The notes under the pieces: generated by a model
Databases searched by the model: none
Told to the model about the DNA's origin: nothing
The model's input: only the letters and a program-made list of their open reading frames with translations
Shown here: positions 36,898 through 44,531 of the stretch, in pieces
Layout of the letters: each line of letters opens with the position of its first letter
Numbering within the stretch: position 1 is the stretch's first letter
Translations under genes and position numbers: made by a program
Assembly: GCA_015057425.1 (NCBI GenBank)
Contig: SVEL01000007.1
Coordinates: 1-64,000, forward strand
Length of the DNA: 64,000 nt
Origin: Lachnospiraceae bacterium
GTDB lineage: Bacteria; Bacillota; Clostridia; Lachnospirales; Lachnospiraceae
Direction: 5' to 3'

Positions 36898-38850
36898 ATG
36901 AATATAAAAGTACTTGATCAAAACACAATAAACCAAATAGCGGCAGGTGAAGTTATTGACAGACCCTCATCTGTTGTTAAAGAACTTGTGGAAAATTCCA
37001 TTGATGCAGGTGCAGGTATTGTTACCGTAGAGATAAAAGATGGCGGAGTGTCTCTAATCAGAATAACAGATAATGGCTGCGGAATTCATAAGGATGATAT
37101 AAAGGTTGCTTTTTTAAGACATTCAACAAGTAAAATTAAAGAAGCTACAGACCTTCTTACTGTATCATCGCTTGGTTTTAGAGGTGAAGCTTTGTCAAGT
37201 ATTGCGGCAGTTTCAATGGTTGAACTTATGACTAAACAGGCGGACGATATACTTGGTATACGTTATGTAATTGAAGGTGGTGAAGAAAAAGCTTTCGAAG
37301 AAGTCGGTGTACCGGATGGGACAACTTTTGTAATCAGAAATCTTTTCTTTAACACTCCGGCGCGAAGAAAATTTTTAAAGTCAGCACAGACAGAAGCAGG
37401 ATATATAAGTGATATAGTTGAAAGAATTGCACTGTCACATCCTGAGGTAAGTATCAGATTTATTGTAAATGGTCAGACTAAGTTACATACACCGGGAAAC
37501 GGAAATCTTAAGGATGTAATTTACAGTATATTTGGCAGGGAAATAACGGCAAATCTTCTTGAAATAAATGTAAGTAATGAATTTATGAAAATTACGGGAT
37601 ATCTTGGCAAGCCGCTGATATCAAGAGGAAACAGAGTATATGAAAATTATTTTATAAATGGTAGATATATAAAAAATGCACTTATAAATAAAGGTATTGA
37701 AGATGCTTACAAATCATATATAATGCAGCATAAATACCCTTTTACCGTGTTGCATTTTGAAATAGAACAGCAGTATCTTGATGTAAATGTTCATCCTTCA
37801 AAGATGGAACTTAGATTTAGAAATGCTGAAAATATCTATCCGTTTATAGTTAAGTCGGTGTCAGATGTTTTATCGGGCAGGGAACTTATACCACAGGTAT
37901 CTTTAAGTGAAGAAAAACCTAAAAAGGTTGAAAGTATTCCAAAGCCGGCTGAAAGCTTTGAAGAAAAACGTGTTGCGGTACAAGCTGTAAAAGAAGTTAA
38001 AACGGTAGAAATTCCGCAAAAGACGACAGTTGCAGAAAAGCCTGTAGAAGTACAAAAACAGGAAGCGATTGTAGCAAGACCGGTGGAAATAACAAAGAAG
38101 GAAGTAACTATAACAAAGCCTGTAGAAACACCAAAACAGGAAGCAGATATAGTTAGAGAAGCAGAAAACTATACCGTTTCCGTTAAAGCAGAGAAGGATA
38201 CTCCGGAAACAGTAACGGATAAGGCTGAGCAGGCAACACTTTTTGATGATATGCTTTTATCTGAAAAAGCAAGAATCAAACATATTCTTGTAGGACAGAT
38301 TTTTGATACATATTGGATTATACAATATGGTGAAAGTATGTATATTATTGACCAGCATGCAGCCCATGAAAAAGTGCTTTATGAAAGACTTATGACAAGG
38401 ATAAAAAGCAAAGAGATTATTTCACAGACGGTCAATCCACCGATAATTATCAATTTATCCATGTCAGAAGAAGAAAATCTTAAGAAATATATGAGTATTT
38501 TTACAGATTTGGGCTATGAAATCGAGCATTTTGGCGGAAGTGATTATTGTGTCAGAGCTATTCCCCATGACCTGCTTAATATTAATAAAAAAGAACTTTT
38601 TATGGAAATTATTGATACACTTTCTCAGGATACCGGCAGAGGGAATATGGAACTTATACTTGAAAAAGTAGCATCAATGTCTTGCAAAGCAGCCGTGAAG
38701 GGTAATAATAAATTATCTGTGGCAGAGGCAAATGAACTTATAGATGAACTTCTTACCCTCGAAAATCCATATAATTGTCCACATGGCAGACCTACAATTA
38801 TTAATATAACAAAGACAGAACTTGAAAAGAAATTTAAACGAATTGTATAA
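36898..38850 (+). CDS. mutL: DNA mismatch repair protein MutL (endonuclease type)
   Basis: The partner of MutS. The GHKL ATPase motifs are ENSIDAGA, DNGCGI and GFRGEALSSI. The C-terminal domain has the nuclease metal motif DQHAAHEKVLYE (from residue 485) and a CPHGRP zinc-site motif, so this MutL should nick DNA, as in Bacillus. The linker (about residues 345-450) is a low-complexity Lys/Glu/Pro/Val stretch with repeated KPVE-type blocks. I prefer ATG 36898 because GGAG lies 6 bases upstream; an ATG four codons earlier is possible. Length 650. Confidence 0.97.
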   Translation: MNIKVLDQNTINQIAAGEVIDRPSSVVKELVENSIDAGAGIVTVEIKDGGVSLIRITDNGCGIHKDDIKVAFLRHSTSKIKEATDLLTVSSLGFRGEALSSIAAVSMVELMTKQADDILGIRYVIEGGEEKAFEEVGVPDGTTFVIRNLFFNTPARRKFLKSAQTEAGYISDIVERIALSHPEVSIRFIVNGQTKLHTPGNGNLKDVIYSIFGREITANLLEINVSNEFMKITGYLGKPLISRGNRVYENYFINGRYIKNALINKGIEDAYKSYIMQHKYPFTVLHFEIEQQYLDVNVHPSKMELRFRNAENIYPFIVKSVSDVLSGRELIPQVSLSEEKPKKVESIPKPAESFEEKRVAVQAVKEVKTVEIPQKTTVAEKPVEVQKQEAIVARPVEITKKEVTITKPVETPKQEADIVREAENYTVSVKAEKDTPETVTDKAEQATLFDDMLLSEKARIKHILVGQIFDTYWIIQYGESMYIIDQHAAHEKVLYERLMTRIKSKEIISQTVNPPIIINLSMSEEENLKKYMSIFTDLGYEIEHFGGSDYCVRAIPHDLLNINKKELFMEIIDTLSQDTGRGNMELILEKVASMSCKAAVKGNNKLSVAEANELIDELLTLENPYNCPHGRPTIINITKTELEKKFKRIV

Positions 38851-38887
38851 GCCGAAATATACGCAGCTGTATAATAATGGTGAATTT

Positions 38888-39838
38888 ATGAACGAAATAA
38901 ATAATAAGAAAAAGCTGGTAGTCATTACAGGGCCTACAGCTGTAGGGAAAACTGAATTATCAATATATCTTGCCAAAAAGATAAACGGCTCCATTATAAG
39001 TGCTGATTCTATCCAGATTTATAAATATATGGATATTGGTTCCGCAAAGATTACAAAGGAAGAAATGCAGGGTGTAAAGCATTATCTTGTTGATGAGTTG
39101 TATCCGGATGAGGAATTTAATATTTATAAGTTTAAGCAGATGGCAAAAGCAGCTATGGAAGAGATATATGCAGAAGGTAAAATTCCGATAATTGTAGGAG
39201 GAACCGGATTTTATATCCAGTCTGTTATATATGATGTGGAATTTGATGACAATGAAAATGATTACACATACAGAAATGAATTAGAGGAACTTGTTAAAGA
39301 AAAGGGATGTGAATATGTACATGGTTTGCTTAAGGAGGTTGATCCGGAAGCGGCAGAAAGTATTCATATGAATAATTCAAAAAGGGTAATCCGCGCATTG
39401 GAGTTTTTCCATCAGACTGGAAAGAAAATATCTGAACACAATGAAGAACAGAAAGCAAAAGAATCACCTTATGATTTTAGGTATTTTGTGTTAAACAGAG
39501 ACAGAGATGTGATTTATGACAGAATCAACAAAAGAATAGATATAATGATTGATAATGGACTGGTTGATGAAGTGGATATGCTTTTAAAGAAAGGATACAG
39601 CAGAGATTTAGTATCTATGCAGGGACTGGGATATAAAGAAATTGCATCGTATCTTCAGGGGGAAATGTCCCTTGAGGAGGCAATCTATATATTAAAAAGA
39701 GATACACGTCATTTTGCTAAAAGACAATTAACATGGTTCAGAAGAGAACAGGATGTTATATGGATGGACTATGAAGTTTACCATAACGATATTATGTTAA
39801 TGGGTGATAAAATGACAGATTTAATTTTTGAAAATTAA
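38888..39838 (+). CDS. miaA: tRNA dimethylallyltransferase
   Basis: It adds the dimethylallyl group to A37 of tRNAs reading U-starting codons, making the substrate of MiaB. Walker A is GPTAVGKTEL at residues about 14-23, then SADSIQIYKYMDIGSAK and IIVGGTGFY. The ATG at 38888 after GGTGA gives 316 residues, the normal length. The longer frame to 38822 overlaps mutL. Confidence 0.97.
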   Translation: MNEINNKKKLVVITGPTAVGKTELSIYLAKKINGSIISADSIQIYKYMDIGSAKITKEEMQGVKHYLVDELYPDEEFNIYKFKQMAKAAMEEIYAEGKIPIIVGGTGFYIQSVIYDVEFDDNENDYTYRNELEELVKEKGCEYVHGLLKEVDPEAAESIHMNNSKRVIRALEFFHQTGKKISEHNEEQKAKESPYDFRYFVLNRDRDVIYDRINKRIDIMIDNGLVDEVDMLLKKGYSRDLVSMQGLGYKEIASYLQGEMSLEEAIYILKRDTRHFAKRQLTWFRREQDVIWMDYEVYHNDIMLMGDKMTDLIFEN

Positions 39839-39859
39839 GAAACGAAACGGAGACAAAAA

Positions 39860-41161
39860 ATGGAAAGTATTAATAATATATATTCTAAAATGGGTATTTC
39901 AGATGTCGTTTATAATTATGGTGAAAAGGTACTTAACACTTTAAAAGAAAGATTTGAAGAAATTGATTGTATAGCAGAGTATAATCAGATGAAGGTTTTA
40001 AATGCAATGCAGAAAAATTATGTAAGTGCCAATCATTTTGAAGCTTCATCCGGTTATGGTTATGATGATGCAGGCAGAGAAACCTTGGAAAAAGTGTATG
40101 CTGATGTATTTCATACAGAAGATGCCCTTGTGAGACCACAGATAGTATGCGGTACTCATGCGCTTGCTGTGGCACTTGCTGCCAACCTCCGTCCTGGCGA
40201 TGAGATGCTTTCTATATCAGGAAAACCATATGATACGCTTGAGGAGGTTATAGGTATACGTCAGTCAAACGGTTCACTTGCTGAGTACGGAATTACATAT
40301 AACCAGGTGGACCTAACGGCAGACGGAGAATTTGACCTTGAAGGTATAAAAGCGGCAATATCCGACAAAACAAAGCTTGTTGAAATTCAGCGTTCGAAAG
40401 GATATCAGACAAGACCGACATTATCTGTAGAAAAAATAGCAAAGGCAACAGCTTTTGTCAAATCTATAAGAAAAGATATCATAGTTATGATTGATAACTG
40501 CTACGGCGAATTTGTTGAAATGAATGAACCTTCAGACTTTGGTGCTGATATGGTAGTCGGCTCTCTTATTAAAAATCCGGGAGGCGGACTTGCACCAATA
40601 GGCGGTTATATAGCGGGAACAAAGGAATGTATAGACAGATGCGCTTACAGACTTACAACACCGGGACTTGGAAAAGAAGTAGGAGCTTCTCTTGGTGTTA
40701 ACAGGAGTTTCTATCAGGGGCTTTTTCTTGCACCGACAGTTACGGCAGGTGCGTTGAAGGGTGCTGTATTTGCAGCCAATATTTATGAAAATTTAGGCTT
40801 TAAAGTTGTTCCTGACGGTAAGGAATCACGTCATGATATAATTCAGGCAGTTGAATTTGGAACTCCGGAAGGTGTTATCGAATTTTGTAAAGGAATTCAG
40901 GCGGCAGCACCGGTAGACAGCTATGTTACACCGGAGCCATGGGCAATGCCGGGCTATGATTCAGATGTAATTATGGCGGCAGGAGCATTCGTTCAGGGAT
41001 CATCTATTGAATTGAGTGCAGACGGACCGATAAAGCCACCATATGCAGTTTATTTTCAGGGCGGACTTACCTGGTATCATGCAAAATATGGTATTTTAAT
41101 GTCTCTGCAAAAACTTTTTGACGCAGGAATTGTTAAAGAAGAAGATTTGAAAAAATTTTAG
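39860..41161 (+). CDS. PLP-dependent methionine gamma-lyase-family protein (YnbB-like)
   Basis: A 433-residue fold-type I PLP protein of the family sometimes labelled aluminium-resistance protein. The probable PLP lysine lies in GSLIKNPGGGLAPIGGYIAG, and VMIDNCYGEFVE contains the ring-binding Asp. In Bacillus, ynbB lies close to miaA and hfq. The physiological reaction is not settled. It is the last gene of the miaB-mutS-mutL-miaA cluster, followed by a terminator about 100 bases on. Confidence 0.9.
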   Translation: MESINNIYSKMGISDVVYNYGEKVLNTLKERFEEIDCIAEYNQMKVLNAMQKNYVSANHFEASSGYGYDDAGRETLEKVYADVFHTEDALVRPQIVCGTHALAVALAANLRPGDEMLSISGKPYDTLEEVIGIRQSNGSLAEYGITYNQVDLTADGEFDLEGIKAAISDKTKLVEIQRSKGYQTRPTLSVEKIAKATAFVKSIRKDIIVMIDNCYGEFVEMNEPSDFGADMVVGSLIKNPGGGLAPIGGYIAGTKECIDRCAYRLTTPGLGKEVGASLGVNRSFYQGLFLAPTVTAGALKGAVFAANIYENLGFKVVPDGKESRHDIIQAVEFGTPEGVIEFCKGIQAAAPVDSYVTPEPWAMPGYDSDVIMAAGAFVQGSSIELSADGPIKPPYAVYFQGGLTWYHAKYGILMSLQKLFDAGIVKEEDLKKF

Positions 41162-41260
41162 TGTCAGATTATCTGAAAATATTGGAAAAATAAAGAAAAA
41201 TTGTCGGTTTTTGTTACAAAAAAAGAGTGTACAATAATTGTAAAATATGGTATTATTAAA

Positions 41261-41303
41261 GGAAAGTGAAAATGGACTTACTGTGTTTTCACTTTCCTGT
41301 TTT
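41261..41303 (+). terminator. Terminator between the ynbB-like gene and radC
   Basis: A perfect 12-bp stem (GGAAAGTGAAAA at 41261-41272 with TTTTCACTTTCC at 41285-41296) is followed by TGTTTTTA. Bases 41162-41260 hold no gene. An extended radC reading frame crosses this hairpin, which argues against that longer start. Confidence 0.85.
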
Positions 41304-41370
41304 TATGTATAGACACATGGTTATTTTAGTGTGTTTTTCAGGATTTGGGGAACTTAGAAAAGGGGTAAAA

Positions 41371-42063
41371 TTGAATAAAGTTATTTCAGAAGAAACCATT
41401 ACAAAAATGCGACCATACGAAAGATGCGAACATTTTGGAGCAAGATATTTGTCAGATAGTGAACTTCTTGCTGTTATTTTAAGAACCGGGCATAAAGGAC
41501 GGGAAGCTGTTCAGGTAGCAGATGAGATTCTTAATCTTAACGGTGAAGTTAAAGGTTTATTGGGCTTACAAAGATGCTCCATTGATGAATTTATGAGAGT
41601 TAAAGGTGTCGGAAGAGTAAAGGCAATTGAGCTTGCCTGTGTAGTTGAACTGTCCAGAAGGATTGCTAAGACAAACAGAGAAAAAACACTTTGTTTTAAC
41701 AAACCTGAAACAATTGCAGCGTATTATATGGAGGACTTCAGGCACAAACAGTGCGAGGAAGTAATGGCGTTGCTTTTAAATGTTAAGTCTATGCTCATTA
41801 AGGAAGTCTGGCTTAGCAAGGGAACTGTCAATGCGTCATTTGCGTCTCCCAGAGAACTTTTTATAGAGGCTCTTAAGATGGAAGCGGTAAATATAATTCT
41901 GTTACATAACCATCCAAGTGGTGATCCTACACCAAGTGGAAATGATATTGAGAATACTAAAAGGATTATGGAAGCCGGTAAAATTATCGGAATTAATCTG
42001 ATTGACCATATCATAATTGGTGATAATAGTTATATAAGTTTAAGAAAAGACGGGTTGTTTTGA
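41371..42063 (+). CDS. radC: RadC family JAB/MPN-domain protein
   Basis: RadC proteins have an N-terminal helix-hairpin-helix region (SDSELLAVILRTG; VKGVGRVKA) and a C-terminal JAB1/MPN metalloprotease-like domain with HNHPSGDPTPS. Despite the name, a repair role is doubtful. I chose TTG at 41371 after AAAGGGGT. This gives 230 residues, matching Bacillus RadC (231), and clears the upstream terminator. In many Firmicutes radC precedes mreBCD, as here. Confidence 0.95.
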   Translation: MNKVISEETITKMRPYERCEHFGARYLSDSELLAVILRTGHKGREAVQVADEILNLNGEVKGLLGLQRCSIDEFMRVKGVGRVKAIELACVVELSRRIAKTNREKTLCFNKPETIAAYYMEDFRHKQCEEVMALLLNVKSMLIKEVWLSKGTVNASFASPRELFIEALKMEAVNIILLHNHPSGDPTPSGNDIENTKRIMEAGKIIGINLIDHIIIGDNSYISLRKDGLF

Positions 42064-42087
42064 AGTTACTCTTGAAAGGAGACCGGT

Positions 42088-43113
42088 ATGACACAGGTAA
42101 TTTATGGCGTTGATATGGGAACAAGCAATATTAAGCTTTACAATATTAACACAGAAGAAATTCTTAATGAAAAAAATATCATAGCAATAAAAAATAAAAA
42201 CAACGTATTTGAATTCGGTGATTTTGGCTTTGAAATGTATGAAAAAGCACCGGAAAATATTGTTGTTACATTCCCTATAAAGAATGGTGTAATTGCTGAT
42301 CTTGTCAATATGGAAACTTTATTTACATGTTTCTTTAAGAAAATTAATAAAGGCAAGATTGTTACAGGAGCAGATTTCTGTATTTCCGTACCAACAGATA
42401 TAACAGAAGTAGAAAAAAGAGCGTTCTTTGATGTTATTATGGATGCCAAGATAAAGGCAAGAAAGATCAATGTTGTTGAAAAACCTATCGCAGATGCAAT
42501 TGGTGTAGGTATTAATATTGATAGTCCGAGAGGAAATATGATTATCAATGTGGGAGCAGATACTACAGAGATATCTATTATATCAATGGGCGGAATAGTT
42601 TTAAGTAAGCTCATAAAAACAGGCGGTAACAAGTTTGATGAAGCTATTTGTAACTATGTCAGAAAAAAACATAATCTCATCATTGGTATGAGAACTGCAG
42701 AGAAAGCAAAAATGGCTCTTGCAGATGCTTTTTTTGATGAAGATGACGGAAAAACTTTTACAGTTTACGGACGTAATATTGTTTCAGGACTTCCTACCGG
42801 CAAGCAGATAGGAAGACAGCTTATATATGACGCAATTGCGGAACATATGGGTTCAATTATTGATAATATCAAGGTTATTCTTGAAAGAACTCCGCCTGAA
42901 CTTGCTGCAGATATAATTGATACAGGCATTTATCTTACAGGCGGCTCAGCATCAGTTAAGAATTTTGATAGGTTAATAAGCAAGGAAACCGGTCTTGGTG
43001 TAAATATTGTTGATAAGCCGTCAGAAACAGTTATTAGAGGATTGAAGACAATTGTATCAAATCCTGAATATAAAGATGTTATGTATGTACCGAGAGAAAA
43101 ACAATATAAATAG
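42088..43113 (+). CDS. mreB: Rod-shape protein MreB/Mbl (divergent)
   Basis: An actin-like filament protein that directs lateral wall synthesis. The 341-residue length is standard. It is recognisable but divergent: phosphate-1 reads GVDMGTSNIKLYN instead of GIDLGTANTLVY, phosphate-2 reads VGADTTEISI instead of GGGTTDIAV, and the adenosine motif is LTGGSAS. These changes may affect nucleotide turnover. AAAGGAG precedes the ATG. It is followed by mreC and mreD. Confidence 0.9.
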   Translation: MTQVIYGVDMGTSNIKLYNINTEEILNEKNIIAIKNKNNVFEFGDFGFEMYEKAPENIVVTFPIKNGVIADLVNMETLFTCFFKKINKGKIVTGADFCISVPTDITEVEKRAFFDVIMDAKIKARKINVVEKPIADAIGVGINIDSPRGNMIINVGADTTEISIISMGGIVLSKLIKTGGNKFDEAICNYVRKKHNLIIGMRTAEKAKMALADAFFDEDDGKTFTVYGRNIVSGLPTGKQIGRQLIYDAIAEHMGSIIDNIKVILERTPPELAADIIDTGIYLTGGSASVKNFDRLISKETGLGVNIVDKPSETVIRGLKTIVSNPEYKDVMYVPREKQYK

Positions 43114-43142
43114 TTTTTGTCAGGCAATATGGAGGCTTAACA

Positions 43143-43997
43143 GTGAAGAAGAAATTTGTTATAAAAACTAAATATCTTGTCACACTTCTTACAATTGTTT
43201 GTATGGGACTTATTGTTTTAACTCTTTTAAATGATTCATTTGGTAAGCCCGTAAGGTCGGCTGTTTCCACAGTTGTTATTCCTATGCAGAAAGGTATGAA
43301 TCAGATTGGATTGTGGTTTTCTGACAGAGCGGATGAACTTAAAGAACTTAGGGAAATCCAAAGTGAAAATGAAAAGCTTAAGGCGGAAATTGACCAGCTG
43401 AGAATGGAAAATACGATTTTACTTCAGCAGCAAAGTGAACTTGAAAGATTAAGAGAATTGTATAAGTTAGATGATGTTTATTCTGATTATGATAAGATTG
43501 CTGCACGAATTATAGGTAAGGAAACAGGAAACTGGTTTTCTGTATTTACAATCAACAAAGGCAGCAAGGATGGAATTGCACTTAATATGAATGTTATTGC
43601 AGACGGCGGCCTCGTTGGTATTGTTACAAAAGTCGGAGACAATTATGCACAGGTTACAACTATTATAAGTGACGGAATAAATGTTAGTGCAAAGGTTGGT
43701 TCAACATCAGATTTTTGTATTGTTGAAGGTGATTTGAAATTAATAGACCGCGGTGTTTTGAAAGTATCCAATATAGACAAAAATGTAGATGTTAAAGCCG
43801 GTGATATGCTTATGACATCTTATATAAGTGATAAATATGTACCGGGTATATTGATTGGTTATCTTTCGGAAGTAAATGATGACCCTAACAATCTTACAAA
43901 GTCGGGATCCCTTATTCCTGAGGTTGACTTTGCACATCTTGAAGAGGTGCTGGTTATTACTACACTTAAGGATAGCGGTGGAAGTGATAATAAATAA
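43143..43997 (+). CDS. mreC: Rod-shape protein MreC
   Basis: A 284-residue bitopic protein with a transmembrane helix at about residues 8-26, a coiled coil (about 60-105, RENEKLKAEIDQLRMEN-like), and a beta-barrel extracytoplasmic domain containing NKGSKDGIALNMNV. It links MreB filaments to the wall-synthesis machinery. GGAGG precedes the GTG/ATG region; the start used is GTG at 43143. Confidence 0.95.
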   Translation: MKKKFVIKTKYLVTLLTIVCMGLIVLTLLNDSFGKPVRSAVSTVVIPMQKGMNQIGLWFSDRADELKELREIQSENEKLKAEIDQLRMENTILLQQQSELERLRELYKLDDVYSDYDKIAARIIGKETGNWFSVFTINKGSKDGIALNMNVIADGGLVGIVTKVGDNYAQVTTIISDGINVSAKVGSTSDFCIVEGDLKLIDRGVLKVSNIDKNVDVKAGDMLMTSYISDKYVPGILIGYLSEVNDDPNNLTKSGSLIPEVDFAHLEEVLVITTLKDSGGSDNK

Positions 43998-44011
43998 TTT
44001 TGGAGAGTAAT

Positions 44012-44530
44012 ATGTTACGTAGATTTGTAGGAATAATACTTGCATTATTGATTTTTTTAATACAGACATGTTTCGCATCAGTGATTTCAATAGGCGATAT
44101 TACACCAAATCTTTTAATTATCCTTGTATTTGCATGGGGATTTTTAAACGGTAGAAAGAACGGGCTTTTGATGGGATTTTTCTGCGGCTTGTTAGTTGAT
44201 GTGTTCTATGGACCTGACGGAATTATCGGGATGACGGCACTTATATATATGTTTGTAGGATTCTTTAACGGAATGTTACATGAAATATTTTATGGTGACG
44301 ATATTAAATTTCCGATTGTCCTTGTGTTTGTAAGTGATTTTACATACAATTTTATCTATTATGTTTTTTTATTCCTTTTAAGAAACAAGCTGGATATATT
44401 ATTTTATTTACAAAGAATAATAGTTCCGGAAGTAATATATACAACAATAGTTTCAATTTTCCTGTATAAGATTCTTTTTGAAATATGCAGGAAAATAGAT
44501 ATCTTCGAAAAGAAGCATAGTGAGGCATAG
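44012..44530 (+). CDS. mreD: Rod-shape protein MreD
   Basis: A 172-residue, mostly hydrophobic protein with about five transmembrane helices. It includes TPNLLIILVFAWGFLNGRKNGLLMGFF-type sequence, the conserved MreD pattern. It belongs to the elongasome. I chose ATG 44012, 6 bases after GGAG; a TTG four codons upstream overlaps that site. It ends one base before the PBP start. Confidence 0.93.
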   Translation: MLRRFVGIILALLIFLIQTCFASVISIGDITPNLLIILVFAWGFLNGRKNGLLMGFFCGLLVDVFYGPDGIIGMTALIYMFVGFFNGMLHEIFYGDDIKFPIVLVFVSDFTYNFIYYVFLFLLRNKLDILFYLQRIIVPEVIYTTIVSIFLYKILFEICRKIDIFEKKHSEA

Positions 44531-44531
44531 A

